A stretch of 64,000 bases of DNA from Pusillimonas caeni. Its GTDB lineage: Bacteria > Pseudomonadota > Gammaproteobacteria > Burkholderiales > Burkholderiaceae_B. How positions within the stretch are numbered: the first letter of the stretch is position 1; each line of letters begins with the position of its first letter. The notes under the pieces are model-generated. The model did no database searches. It saw nothing but the letters and a program-made list of their open reading frames with translations, and was not told where the DNA came from. Position numbers and translations under genes: made by a program. The stretch covers positions 109,507-173,506 of the forward strand of contig NZ_PDUW01000010.1 of assembly GCF_003545815.1 (NCBI RefSeq). Reading direction: 5' to 3'. Shown in pieces: positions 29,788 to 38,562 of the stretch.

Positions 29788-30189
29788 TCAGGGAATACAG
29801 TCGGCCCGCACGATGCCTCTCAGGGCACCCTGGCGGACTTTCTCGCTGAGTTCCTCGGGATTGTCCTGGTTGTCGGTAAGCGCCTTGAGCACCATGCAAA
29901 GATTGGTGCCGGTGACCAGCGCCACGTTCATGCCGCGGGCGGTCAGGGCGCGCACGGCCCGGCTCGCGATATTGAAAGGCGTTGCGCCGTAGATGTCGCA
30001 CAGGATCAGGGCGCCTTCTTCGCGGTGCGGGGCCAGCAGGCCTTCCAGCCTTTGGGCCGAGTCGTCCGGCGGCTCGTCGGCATGCACGTCGAACACCAGG
30101 ATGTCGGGCTGGCGGCCCAGGATATGGGCGGCGCAATCGGCAAAGGCGCTTCCGAGCGGCGCGTGCATGACGAGGGCCAGCCGAACCAT
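29788..30189 (-). CDS. PTS EIIA component, mannose family
   Basis: This 133-residue EIIA-Man-type domain has phospho-acceptor H9 (ALVMHAPLGSA) and the DIYGATPFNIA segment. The start is the ATG at 30189, one base from the gshB stop. There is no partner IIB, IIC or IID, so it more likely regulates than transports, as in other beta-proteobacteria. Confidence 0.9.
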   Translation of the reverse strand: MVRLALVMHAPLGSAFADCAAHILGRQPDILVFDVHADEPPDDSAQRLEGLLAPHREEGALILCDIYGATPFNIASRAVRALTARGMNVALVTGTNLCMVLKALTDNQDNPEELSEKVRQGALRGIVRADCIP

Positions 30190-30190
30190 T

Positions 30191-31147
30191 TCAGCCACCC
30201 ACCGCCCGTTCGAGCGCCACGGCAAAAGCCTGGGCAACGTCGAAATCGGTCTGTTCGGTGATTTCAACGAAACAAGTGGGGCTCGTGACATTGACTTCGG
30301 TCAGGTAGTCGCCGATGACGTCCAGCCCCACCAGCAACAGGCCCCGTCCGGCCAGCTTCGGGCCGAGCGAGCGGGCGATTTCCTCGTCGCGCGCAGACAG
30401 CGGCTGTGCCACGCCCCGGCCGCCCGCAGCCAGGTTGCCGCGGGTTTCTCCGGCCAGCGGAATGCGCGCCAACGCATAGGGCACGGGCTCTCCGCCGATG
30501 ATGAGGATGCGCTTGTCGCCGGCCACGATTTCCGGGATATAGCGTTGGGCCATGATCGTGCGCTGGCCGTTGTCGGTCAGCGTCTCGAGGATGGCGCCCA
30601 GATTGGCTTCGGCCTTCTGAAGCCGGAAGATGCCCATGCCGCCCATGCCGTCCAGCGGCTTGACGATGACGTCCTGGTGCTCGGCATGAAAGGCGCGCAG
30701 GCGCGCCATGTCGCGGCTGACGAGCGTGGGCGACGTGAATTCGGCGAACTCGGTGATGGCCAGCTTCTCGGGATGGTTGCGTATGGCCGCGCCCGTGTTG
30801 AAGACCCGCGCGCCCTGCTTCTCGGCGAATTCGAGCAGATGGGTGGAATAGAGATACTCCATGTCGAATGGAGGGTCTTTGCGCATCAGCACGGCGTCGA
30901 AGCCGTTCAGCGGCACGTCCGCCTGGGCGCCGTCGCGCCACCAGCCCGGCTGGTGGAGGTCGGCTCCCTCGACGAGCTGGATGGCCCGGCACTGCGCCTT
31001 GACCACGCCGGCGTCGATGTACAGGTCGCCCTGCAGCGCGACGCTGAGTGCGTGGCCTCTGGCAGCCAGGGCACGCATCATTGCCACGGACGAGTCTTTG
31101 TAGGCCTTCAGGGAAGGCAGCGGGTCGATAACGAACAATACGTGCAT
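30191..31147 (-). CDS. gshB: Glutathione synthetase
   Basis: This 318-residue ATP-grasp enzyme joins gamma-glutamylcysteine and glycine. It has the MHVLFVIDPLPSL N-terminus, KPLDGMGGMGIFRL in the ATP-grasp loop and NVTSPTCFVEI at the C-terminus. The start at 31147 follows the family; upstream codons lie in the infC-gshB gap. No gshA is in the window. Its glutathione could feed the Atm1-type exporter. Confidence 0.94.
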   Translation of the reverse strand: MHVLFVIDPLPSLKAYKDSSVAMMRALAARGHALSVALQGDLYIDAGVVKAQCRAIQLVEGADLHQPGWWRDGAQADVPLNGFDAVLMRKDPPFDMEYLYSTHLLEFAEKQGARVFNTGAAIRNHPEKLAITEFAEFTSPTLVSRDMARLRAFHAEHQDVIVKPLDGMGGMGIFRLQKAEANLGAILETLTDNGQRTIMAQRYIPEIVAGDKRILIIGGEPVPYALARIPLAGETRGNLAAGGRGVAQPLSARDEEIARSLGPKLAGRGLLLVGLDVIGDYLTEVNVTSPTCFVEITEQTDFDVAQAFAVALERAVGG

Positions 31148-31163
31148 AGAAAGCTCTGCATGC

Positions 31164-31191
31164 GCCCGGCCGCCCAAGGGGCCGGCCGGGC
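31164..31191 (-). terminator. GC-rich hairpin between infC and gshB
   Basis: Nine-base arms GCCCGGCCG (31164-31172) and CGGCCGGGC (31183-31191) form a very stable stem just upstream of gshB. There is no U-tract on either strand, so it is a possible processing or pause site rather than a proven terminator. Confidence 0.4.
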
Positions 31192-31205
31192 GGCGCTGTG
31201 GGGGA

Positions 31206-31754
31206 TCAGGAGGCGGAGTCGCTTTGCTTGCCGCCCGCCTTTTTGCGGGGCGCCAGCACCATCACCATCTGGCGTCCTTCGAGCTTGGGCATGGCTTCGA
31301 CCTGGATGAGCTCGCCCAGATCGTCGCGCACACGTTCGAGCACCCGCATGCCGAGCTCCTGGTGAGCCATCTCGCGGCCGCGGAAACGCAGCGTGACCTT
31401 GGCCTTGTCGCCGTCTTCGATGAAGCGGCGCAGATTGCGCAGCTTGACCTGATAGTCGCCTTCGTCGGTTCCAGGGCGGAACTTGACCTCTTTGACCTGG
31501 ATGACTTTTTGCTTGGCACGGGCTTCGGCCTGGCGCTTTTGCTCTTGGTACTTGAACTTGCCATAGTCCATGAGCCGGCACACGGGCGGCGACGCGTTGG
31601 GGGCAATCTCGACCAGATCGACTTCGTTTTCTTCTGAGAGACGGAGAGCCTCGGAGGTCTTGACTATACCCAGCTGCTCGCCGTCGACGCCAATGAGTCG
31701 CACCTCGGGGATACGGATTTCACCATTGATGCGATGTGCTTTTTCGGTTGCGAT
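31206..31754 (-). CDS. infC: Translation initiation factor IF-3 (AUC start)
   Basis: This 182-residue IF-3 keeps ribosomal subunits apart and checks initiation codons. The N-terminus reads [20 protein letters not shown] after the first residue. The in-frame start is ATC at 31752-31754, with AGGAG eight bases upstream; the first GTG at 31703 would remove conserved residues. Such rare start codons let IF-3 repress its own synthesis, as with AUU in E. coli. It follows thrS after 35 bases. Confidence 0.93.
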   Translation of the reverse strand: MATEKAHRINGEIRIPEVRLIGVDGEQLGIVKTSEALRLSEENEVDLVEIAPNASPPVCRLMDYGKFKYQEQKRQAEARAKQKVIQVKEVKFRPGTDEGDYQVKLRNLRRFIEDGDKAKVTLRFRGREMAHQELGMRVLERVRDDLGELIQVEAMPKLEGRQMVMVLAPRKKAGGKQSDSAS

Positions 31755-31789
31755 ATCTACGACTCCTAAGTTGTTGTAAGAATGCGGCC

Positions 31790-33727
31790 CTAGGCCGCCC
31801 CGACGTCACGCCGGGTTGCGATGTCTTCTTGAAGACGCTGCGAAAACTGTGCCAACGGCATGCTGCCCAGGTCGCCTCCTCCGCGGACCCGCACCGCGAC
31901 AGTGGCCGTGTCGCGTTCTTTTTCACCCACTACCAAAATGTAGGGAACTTTCTGCATGCTGTGTTCCCTGATTTTACGGGTGATCTTTTCACCGCGCAAA
32001 TCCGCGCTGGCCCTAAACCCTTGTTTTTTCAGGCTTCGGGCGACTTCATCGGCATACTCGGCAAAATGCTCGGAAATGCAGCACACCACCACCTGCTCGG
32101 GAGAGAGCCAGGGAGGCAGCGCACCGGCATAGTTTTCGATCAGGATCCCGATGAAACGCTCGAACGAGCCCAGGATGGCCCGATGCAGCATGACGGGTGT
32201 CTTGCGCTGATCGCTGGCGTCGACATACTCGGCGCCCAGGCGCTGCGGCATGGAAAAATCGACCTGGATGGTGCCGCACTGCCAATGGCGGCCGATGGCG
32301 TCCTTCAGGGTGTATTCGATCTTGGGGCCATAGAAAGCGCCCTCGCCTTCGGATATTTCGAACTCGCAGCCCGTGCGGTTCAGACTCTCGATGAGGGCTT
32401 GCTCGGCCTTGTCCCACACTTCGTCCGAGCCGATGCGTTTTTCGGGGCGCGTGGCCACTTTGTAAAGAATTTCGGTGAAGGCGAAATCGGCATAGACTTT
32501 TTGCAGCAGCGCGGTGAAGGCGGCGCATTCGTCCTGCAGCTGGTCTTCGGTACAGAAGATGTGGCCGTCGTCCTGGGTGAAGCCCCGCACGCGCATCATG
32601 CCGTGCAGCGAACCCGACGGCTCGTTGCGGTGGCACTGGCCGAATTCGCCATAGCGTATGGGCAGTTCGCGGTAAGAGTGCAGGCCGGCGTTGAAGATCT
32701 GCACGTGGCCGGGACAGTTCATGGGCTTGAGCCCGTAAGTACGGTTCTCGGACTCGGTGGTGAACATGTTCTCGGCATAGTTGTCCCAGTGGCCGGTTTT
32801 TTTCCACAGCGACAGGTCGAGGATTTGCGGCGCCTTGACTTCTTGATAGCCATTGTCGAGATACACGCGCCGCATGTATTGCTCTACCTGCTGCCAGAGG
32901 GTCCAGCCCTTGGGATGCCAGAAGATCAGGCCCGGCGCCTCGTCCTGGAAATGGAACAGGCCGAGTTCGCGGCCGAGCTTGCGGTGGTCGCGTTTCTCGG
33001 CCTCTTCGAGCATGGTGAGGTAGGCGGCCTGCTCTTCCTTGGTGGCCCAGGCCGTGCCGTAGATGCGCTGCAGCATCTCGTTCTTGCTGTCGCCGCGCCA
33101 ATAGGCGCCGGCCACCTTCATCAGCTTGAACACCTTGAGCTTGCCGGTGGACGGCACGTGGGGCCCGCGGCACAGGTCGATGAAGTCGCCCTCGCGATAC
33201 AGGCTGATGGGCTCGTTGGAGGGAATCGACGCGATGATCTCGGCCTTGTAGTCTTCGCCTATGCTCTTGAAGAACTCGACCGCGTCGTCGCGCAGCCATT
33301 CTTCGCGCGTCACGACCTCGTCCTTGCGGGCCAGTTCAGCCATCTTCTTCTCGATGGCCTGCAGGTCTTCCGGGGTGAACGGACGCTTGTAGGAAAAATC
33401 GTAGTAAAAGCCGTTGTCGATCACCGGGCCGATGGTGACCTGCGCGTCGGGAAACAGTTCTTTGACCGCATAGGCCAGCAAGTGGGCGGTGGAATGCCGG
33501 ATCAGATCGAGCCCGTCGGAGTCCTTGGCGGTGACGATGGCCAATTGTGCATCCTGCCCGATGACGTAGCTGGTATCGACCAGCTTGGGCTCCTGGCCGG
33601 GCAGCGTGACGCGGCCCGCAAGCGCGGCGCGTCCCAGCCCCGCTCCGATGGAGCTGGCTACGTCGTGGACGGACACCGGGCCGGGAAACTCGCGGCTGGA
33701 ACCGTCGGGCAGGGTAATCTGAAGCAT
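31790..33727 (-). CDS. thrS: Threonyl-tRNA synthetase
   Basis: This 645-residue class II synthetase has the N-terminal TGS domain (1-62), an editing domain with [15 protein letters not shown] and the downstream cysteine region, a catalytic core ([23 protein letters not shown]), and a C-terminal anticodon-binding domain. It charges tRNA-Thr and edits Ser-tRNA-Thr. It is full length, and the leader contains a terminator-like hairpin. Confidence 0.96.
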   Translation of the reverse strand: MLQITLPDGSSREFPGPVSVHDVASSIGAGLGRAALAGRVTLPGQEPKLVDTSYVIGQDAQLAIVTAKDSDGLDLIRHSTAHLLAYAVKELFPDAQVTIGPVIDNGFYYDFSYKRPFTPEDLQAIEKKMAELARKDEVVTREEWLRDDAVEFFKSIGEDYKAEIIASIPSNEPISLYREGDFIDLCRGPHVPSTGKLKVFKLMKVAGAYWRGDSKNEMLQRIYGTAWATKEEQAAYLTMLEEAEKRDHRKLGRELGLFHFQDEAPGLIFWHPKGWTLWQQVEQYMRRVYLDNGYQEVKAPQILDLSLWKKTGHWDNYAENMFTTESENRTYGLKPMNCPGHVQIFNAGLHSYRELPIRYGEFGQCHRNEPSGSLHGMMRVRGFTQDDGHIFCTEDQLQDECAAFTALLQKVYADFAFTEILYKVATRPEKRIGSDEVWDKAEQALIESLNRTGCEFEISEGEGAFYGPKIEYTLKDAIGRHWQCGTIQVDFSMPQRLGAEYVDASDQRKTPVMLHRAILGSFERFIGILIENYAGALPPWLSPEQVVVCCISEHFAEYADEVARSLKKQGFRASADLRGEKITRKIREHSMQKVPYILVVGEKERDTATVAVRVRGGGDLGSMPLAQFSQRLQEDIATRRDVGAA

Positions 33728-34104
33728 AAATCGTCCTAATACAAAAAACGCGGCCTATGCCGCGTTTTATGGAAATGCACTGCTGGGGTCTGTTGGTGAT
33801 CGATACGCGGCGACGACTAACAAGCCGTTGTCGTAGTTCGCTCGAATGGAATGTGCATGGATTGCGGACCCCTTTTCATGATCTACACAGTGTAACACTT
33901 AACGGCTTTTCCTCCGGCCAAATCGGCATCGGCGAACCGCTTCCCGCCGCAGCGGGCGGCCTTCTGTTGTGAAAACCCCACCTCGCAACAGTCTCGGGGC
34001 TCCGATGACGGCCCGCGACACAGGCGGGCATCGCCGGACTTGAACGATGCTTGCCGCACACGAGGCGTGGCGCCGCGGCCTTTCGGGCGCGAGGATGCGG
34101 CGAT
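33728..34104 (-). other. thrS upstream region (377 bases)
   Basis: No gene is apparent. The 33745-33872 half holds the structured leader described separately. The remainder (33873-34104) has no promoter that I can place with confidence and no convincing reading frame. Confidence 0.6.
33738..33872 (-). promoter_or_regulatory. Structured thrS leader with intrinsic terminator
   Basis: On the minus strand GGGGTC (33867-33872) can pair with GACCCC (33785-33790), closing a domain of about 88 bases. Inside it is a bulged eight-pair hairpin (33813-33834). Then AAAACGCGGC-ATAG-GCCGCGTTTT (33745-33768) forms a terminator followed by a T-run, 17 bases before the thrS ATG. The arrangement suggests attenuation of thrS-infC. 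A small RNA ending at the terminator is the alternative. Confidence 0.55.
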
Positions 34105-34608
34105 TCAAAAGCCGTCTTCTTCGACGGCCTGCCGGGCCCGCTCGATGAAGACGTCCATCATCGATACAAACTGCTGGATCTGCCTGGGCGAATAGCCCTC
34201 GATCAGCAGCGCATTGCGCGCAATGGCGGCATGCGCCAGATGCCGGTACACGGACGCGCCCTCCTGGGAAAGCGACACCTGCGCTTCGCGGCTGTCGGCT
34301 TCGCTGCGCTTGCGCTCGATATATCCGCGCTCGGCCAAGCTGGCGATGGCCCGGCTGATTTGCGCCGCGTCCCGCAAAGCCTGATAAGCCAGCTCGCGTA
34401 TGGAGATGGGCTGAAGCACCCCCAGCAAAGCCACCACCTGCCATTCGGTCTGGGACAGCGCAAACTCTTCCTTGGCGAACTTGACCGCATTCCGGATGAG
34501 GAACTTGCTGAGTGTATTGACCCGGGGGGCGAGCAGATTGGCCGGCAGGGCCGGGCCCGAGGGCAGGCTCTCGGCGCTGCGTGTCTTCGTGGGTTTCCGT
34601 GTCGCCAT
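34105..34608 (-). CDS. MarR-family regulator
   Basis: This 167-residue winged-helix protein starts at the ATG at 34608, two bases from the deaminase stop; the longer frame is deaminase shadow. The DNA-binding part spans about 45-120 (ISIRELAYQALRDAAQISRAI). It is the last gene of the ABC/deaminase operon and probably controls it. Confidence 0.85.
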   Translation of the reverse strand: MATRKPTKTRSAESLPSGPALPANLLAPRVNTLSKFLIRNAVKFAKEEFALSQTEWQVVALLGVLQPISIRELAYQALRDAAQISRAIASLAERGYIERKRSEADSREAQVSLSQEGASVYRHLAHAAIARNALLIEGYSPRQIQQFVSMMDVFIERARQAVEEDGF

Positions 34609-34609
34609 A

Positions 34610-35962
34610 TTAAGAAGTACCGAGGTCGAACAAGCTGTCAAGCTCTGAAAACGCCGGCAGCGGCTGGCTGATGCGGCGCCCCTGCCGCACGACGATGCGG
34701 TCGGCCTGGGGCCGGGCAAAGAGTTCTTCAAGGCTGCGGGCATTGAAGACGACGAAGTCTGCCGCCTGCCCGGCCTTCAAGGGTCGGCCAATATTAGCAC
34801 CCATCAACCCGGCCGGCGTGGTCGTGACGCTTCCCAGCCACTCGAAGGCGCGCCGGTTCAGATGCCCCGCGCGCACGGTCTCGCGCAGCACCTCGAGCAA
34901 ATCGTAGTCACCATAGGGGTAGAAGGCGTCGCGGCAGTTGTCGCTTGCCAGGGCTATGGGCAGCCCCATGTCGGCGATTCTTTGCAATGGAGGCAGCCCC
35001 CTCCATTGCGGCGCGCACTCGGGGTTTCTGTCCTGCAGGAAGGTGTTAAGAAGAGGCAGGCTGACGATGGCCAGGCCCGCCTCTTTGCACAGCTGCAAGG
35101 TTTGCGCCTGCCTTTCTTCGGTCTGCACCGACAGGCTGCAGCAGTGCCCGCATACGACACGCCCGCCCATGTCGTGCTCTTGCGTCAGCCGTGCCACTTG
35201 CTCGAGGGAACAGGCCTGCGGATCTCCGGACTCGTCCACGTGAAGGTCCACATCCAGGCCGAACTCCTGGGCATAGCCAAACAGGGCCGCAAGCGCCTCG
35301 TTGAGGCGCGCCCCGGCCTGCTCTCCCTGCACGCTCACGACCTTGGTCACTGCGCCCAGCAAGCCGCCATCGGCCGCCACGCACTCTATGAGCTCGCGCG
35401 CGGCCGGCTCAAGATAGAACTCTATGGGCGCCATGGCGACCGTCTGCAGGGTTACCCTGCCCTTCCACTGCTCGCGCATGTCCTGCATCACCGGCCAGGA
35501 GGCCTGTGCCTGCGGACCGAGAATGTCGACATGGGTGCGCATGTTTGCGCTGCCGTGCACCCAGGCGCAGGTCAGGGCGAACTCGGCCCGGGCCCATAAC
35601 TCTTCGCGCGTCCAGTGCGCTTTGTCCCGCATCGTCACCATGACGGCCTCGACCAGGGTGAAGCCGCCGGGAAAGATGCGCGGGATGGTGCCGGTCTTGT
35701 CCAGATGCGTGTGCAGGTCGGAGAACACCGGCCATACTTGCGCACCCTTGAGGTCGAAGGATGGACGTGCCTGTTCACCGGATTGGCCCGCGGGCAGGAT
35801 GCCGATTATGCAGCCGTCGGCGACTTCCAGGTTGACGCGCGCCATCTCGGCCTTGGCATCGCCCCGTACCGCCTGCTGCGCCAGAAGCGGACCCGGCACG
35901 CTGGCGTTGGCCAGGACATAGCTTCCATAGCTCGCGTCGATATACGCAGCCGCCTCCCTCAT
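34610..35962 (-). CDS. Cytosine deaminase-like amidohydrolase
   Basis: This 450-residue metal-dependent amidohydrolase has DLHTHLDK, DLHVDESGD, GHCCSLS and ASDNCRDAF as metal and catalytic segments, in the cytosine deaminase/related pyrimidine hydrolase group. It probably deaminates a pyrimidine-like or other cyclic amidine. The start overlaps the permease stop by four bases. Substrate is inferred from family and from the transport genes it travels with, so I give no gene symbol. Confidence 0.82.
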   Translation of the reverse strand: MREAAAYIDASYGSYVLANASVPGPLLAQQAVRGDAKAEMARVNLEVADGCIIGILPAGQSGEQARPSFDLKGAQVWPVFSDLHTHLDKTGTIPRIFPGGFTLVEAVMVTMRDKAHWTREELWARAEFALTCAWVHGSANMRTHVDILGPQAQASWPVMQDMREQWKGRVTLQTVAMAPIEFYLEPAARELIECVAADGGLLGAVTKVVSVQGEQAGARLNEALAALFGYAQEFGLDVDLHVDESGDPQACSLEQVARLTQEHDMGGRVVCGHCCSLSVQTEERQAQTLQLCKEAGLAIVSLPLLNTFLQDRNPECAPQWRGLPPLQRIADMGLPIALASDNCRDAFYPYGDYDLLEVLRETVRAGHLNRRAFEWLGSVTTTPAGLMGANIGRPLKAGQAADFVVFNARSLEELFARPQADRIVVRQGRRISQPLPAFSELDSLFDLGTS

Positions 35963-36756
35963 GATTCTCGTTCCAGGGCGCTTTCGTGCCAGCGGCTCAG
36001 TATGCGCTGCGAAACGTAAGTGGTAAGCAGAAAGATAATGATGCCGGTGACCGAAATCAGCAAGAGCGCGGCAAACATCCTGGCCGTCTTCAATTGATAG
36101 CCCGCCTCCAGGATGCGGTAGGCCAGGCCCGACCCCACCCCGCCGGTACCTGCCACGAACTCGGCGACGACCGCGCCGATCAGCGACAAGCCGCCGGAGA
36201 TCTTCGCACCCGCCATGAAGTACGGCATGGCATAAGGGATGCGCAGGCGCCGCAGCGTCTGCATCTTGGTGGCGCCGTACAGCTTGAACAGATCGCGCAG
36301 ATTGTGATCGGCGCTGTTCAGCCCCACCACCGTATTAGACAAAATGGGAAAGAAGGCCACTAGCCAGGCGCAGATCAGCAAGGCGACGTACAGATTGTCG
36401 ACCCAGATGATGAGCAGCGGCGCAATGGCCACGATGGGCGTCACTTGCATGATGACCGCGTAGGGGAAGAAGGCGATCTCCACCCACCGGGAGAGGCTGA
36501 ACAGCAAAGCAATGAGGCCGCCTCCGACAATGGCGCAGATGTAGGCGGTCAGCGTGATCTTGAGGGTGACCAGCAGGGCCCCCGAAAGAAGTCCCCAGTC
36601 TTCATGCAAGGTATGCGCCACGTCCGTCGGCGCGGGCAGCACATAGGGCGAAAAGCCCGCCAGGCGCGCAACGGCCTGCCATAACACCAGGGCCAGTATC
36701 CCCATGCCCAGCGGCAGCAGGACGCGAAGCAATTTCTGTGAATCGACTGAACTCAT
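35959..36756 (-). CDS. ABC permease, SsuC/ThiX-like
   Basis: This 265-residue inner-membrane permease has about six helices and the ABC coupling loop near EFVAGTGGVGSGLAYRI, typical of the nitrate/sulfonate/hydroxymethylpyrimidine group. It is coupled to the ATPase and deaminase genes by four-base overlaps on both sides. Confidence 0.88.
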   Translation of the reverse strand: MSSVDSQKLLRVLLPLGMGILALVLWQAVARLAGFSPYVLPAPTDVAHTLHEDWGLLSGALLVTLKITLTAYICAIVGGGLIALLFSLSRWVEIAFFPYAVIMQVTPIVAIAPLLIIWVDNLYVALLICAWLVAFFPILSNTVVGLNSADHNLRDLFKLYGATKMQTLRRLRIPYAMPYFMAGAKISGGLSLIGAVVAEFVAGTGGVGSGLAYRILEAGYQLKTARMFAALLLISVTGIIIFLLTTYVSQRILSRWHESALERES

Positions 36757-37511
36757 GTCTTCATCGCCTTTTCAAGAGCCTCGGAAGTTTGCCGGCACAG
36801 CCGGGCGTAGTCGGCGGACGTTCTGAACTGCTCTCCCCTTTCGTGCTCGGTCTGGATGGCCAGGTCGGCCGCAAGCCGCCCGGGACACGCGGCGAGCACC
36901 AGGACACGCTCGGACATATACACGGACTCGAACACGGAGTGTGTGACGAATATCGCCGTGAAACGCTGTTCTTTCCACAGTTCCAGAAAGTCGTTGTTGA
37001 GCTTGAAGCGGGTGATCTCGTCCAGGGCCGCAAAAGGCTCGTCCAGCAGCAGCACCTGCGGCTGGGTGACGAGCGCGCGCGCAATGGAGACCCTCATCTT
37101 CATGCCGCCGGAAAGCTCGCGCGGGTAGGAGCCCTCGAAGCCCTTGAGCCCGACTCTGGCCAGCAGCTCGCGTCCCTTGGCCGCGGCCTCGGCCTTGGGC
37201 GCGCCGGCCAGATCAAGCGGCAAGGTCACGTTGTCCAGCGCGGAGGCCCACGGCATGAGGGTCGGTTCCTGGAAGACGAAGCTGGTGGTGCCCACTGTTT
37301 GCGGGCGGGTTACCGAGCCGGTCGTGGGCTCGGACAGGCCCGCCATCAAGCGCAGCAAGGTGCTCTTGCCGCAGCCAGAGGGCCCCAACAAGCTAGTGAA
37401 GCTGCCTGGCTGGAGCGCCAGCGTCACGTCGCGCACTGCCAACGTACCGTTGGCAAAGCTTTTGCTTACATTGCTCAGCGCGACGACGGGAGAGGAAGTC
37501 GGAACGCTCAT
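36753..37511 (-). CDS. ABC ATPase, SsuB/ThiZ-like
   Basis: This 252-residue ATPase has Walker A GPSGCGKS, signature LSGGMKMRVSIARAL and Walker B LLLDEPFAALD. LSGGMKMR is common in transporters with NMT1/THI5-like binding proteins. It energises the permease encoded next to it. Confidence 0.92.
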   Translation of the reverse strand: MSVPTSSPVVALSNVSKSFANGTLAVRDVTLALQPGSFTSLLGPSGCGKSTLLRLMAGLSEPTTGSVTRPQTVGTTSFVFQEPTLMPWASALDNVTLPLDLAGAPKAEAAAKGRELLARVGLKGFEGSYPRELSGGMKMRVSIARALVTQPQVLLLDEPFAALDEITRFKLNNDFLELWKEQRFTAIFVTHSVFESVYMSERVLVLAACPGRLAADLAIQTEHERGEQFRTSADYARLCRQTSEALEKAMKT

Positions 37512-38521
37512 TCTGCTTCGGGCCCTTTGTTGACGAACTGCAAGGTATACGCCTTCTCGACCTCGAGCCCGCCGGGCAGCACGCCCGAATCGACCATGGA
37601 CGCATAGAAGTCCCTCCAGCGCTCGTCGGACATGGCGCCTATGCCGTCCCGGCTCGCATCGCCTCCGGCGACCAGGCCCCGTTCGCGTATGGTTTCGATG
37701 GCGAAGGCGATCTCCTCATCGGTCATCTCGGGGTTTTTCTCCTGGATCAGCGCATTGCCCAAAGACGGATCCTTGAACAGGTAGTTGCGCCACCCTTCCG
37801 CCGACGCCTGCACGAAACGCTGGACATAGTCGGGCTTCTTCTCGATGGCATCGCGCGTGGTGGCGATCGTGACGGCATAGGGGTTGTAGCCATAGTCGGC
37901 CAGCAGGAAGGTGACGGGATTGTCCACGCCGGTCTGTTTCAAGGCATAGGGTTCATTGGTGACGTACCCCTGTTGCACCAGGGACTTGTCCGCCAGGAAA
38001 GGCGCCAGCGAAAACGTGTAGGGGCGCGTCTGTTCGTCCGCGAACCCATAGCGCTCCCGCAGATAAGGCCAGAATGTGGCTTTGCCCAGGGCGCCGACCA
38101 GCACCGTGTGCTTCTTGATGTCTTCGAATTTCTCGATACCCTGCCCCGGATGCGCGATGAGGATGCGGGGGTCTTTCTGGAAAATGGCGGCCACCGTCAC
38201 CAGGGGCGCGCCCTCGCGTACGGCATTCAAGGCCGTGCCGCTGCTGCCGGTGGAGAAGTCGGCGCGTCCGGCCAGCAGCATTTGCGTGGGGTTGCTTTGA
38301 GGGCTGCCCAACTGCAAGGTGACGTCCAGCCCGTGCTTTTTATAAGTGCCGTCGGCCACGGCCTGGAAAAAGCCCCCGAACTCGGCCTCGGCCCGCCAGC
38401 CGATATACAGCACTGCCTTGTCGGCTTCGGCTTGTTCCGCATGCGCCAAGGGCGCGACGATGCCGCCGGCCAACAGGCTTGTGCCCGCCAGCAGCGTCGC
38501 CACATAACGTTTTCCTAACAT
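37508..38521 (-). CDS. NMT1/THI5-like substrate-binding protein
   Basis: This 337-residue binding protein has an N-terminal signal peptide (about 1-27, ending AHA) and the NMT1/THI5-like periplasmic fold (YIGWRAEAEFGGFFQAVADG). Related proteins bind hydroxymethylpyrimidine, sulfonates or nitrate. The start at 38521 is preferred because AGGAGG lies just upstream; the frame is open further but without a site. Its stop overlaps the ATPase start. Confidence 0.88.
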   Translation of the reverse strand: MLGKRYVATLLAGTSLLAGGIVAPLAHAEQAEADKAVLYIGWRAEAEFGGFFQAVADGTYKKHGLDVTLQLGSPQSNPTQMLLAGRADFSTGSSGTALNAVREGAPLVTVAAIFQKDPRILIAHPGQGIEKFEDIKKHTVLVGALGKATFWPYLRERYGFADEQTRPYTFSLAPFLADKSLVQQGYVTNEPYALKQTGVDNPVTFLLADYGYNPYAVTIATTRDAIEKKPDYVQRFVQASAEGWRNYLFKDPSLGNALIQEKNPEMTDEEIAFAIETIRERGLVAGGDASRDGIGAMSDERWRDFYASMVDSGVLPGGLEVEKAYTLQFVNKGPEAE

Positions 38522-38562
38522 ATCTCCTCCTGTTGTTATCAGCTTACAAGGCCATAGGGGGT

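Noticed and set aside
31736..33739. 667-residue plus-strand open frame
   Set aside because: It is a shadow of thrS, with no domain or start signal.
33785..33872. Possible tRNA in the thrS leader
   Set aside because: The GGGGTC/GACCCC ends suggested an acceptor stem, but there is no T-arm, anticodon arm or CCA end.
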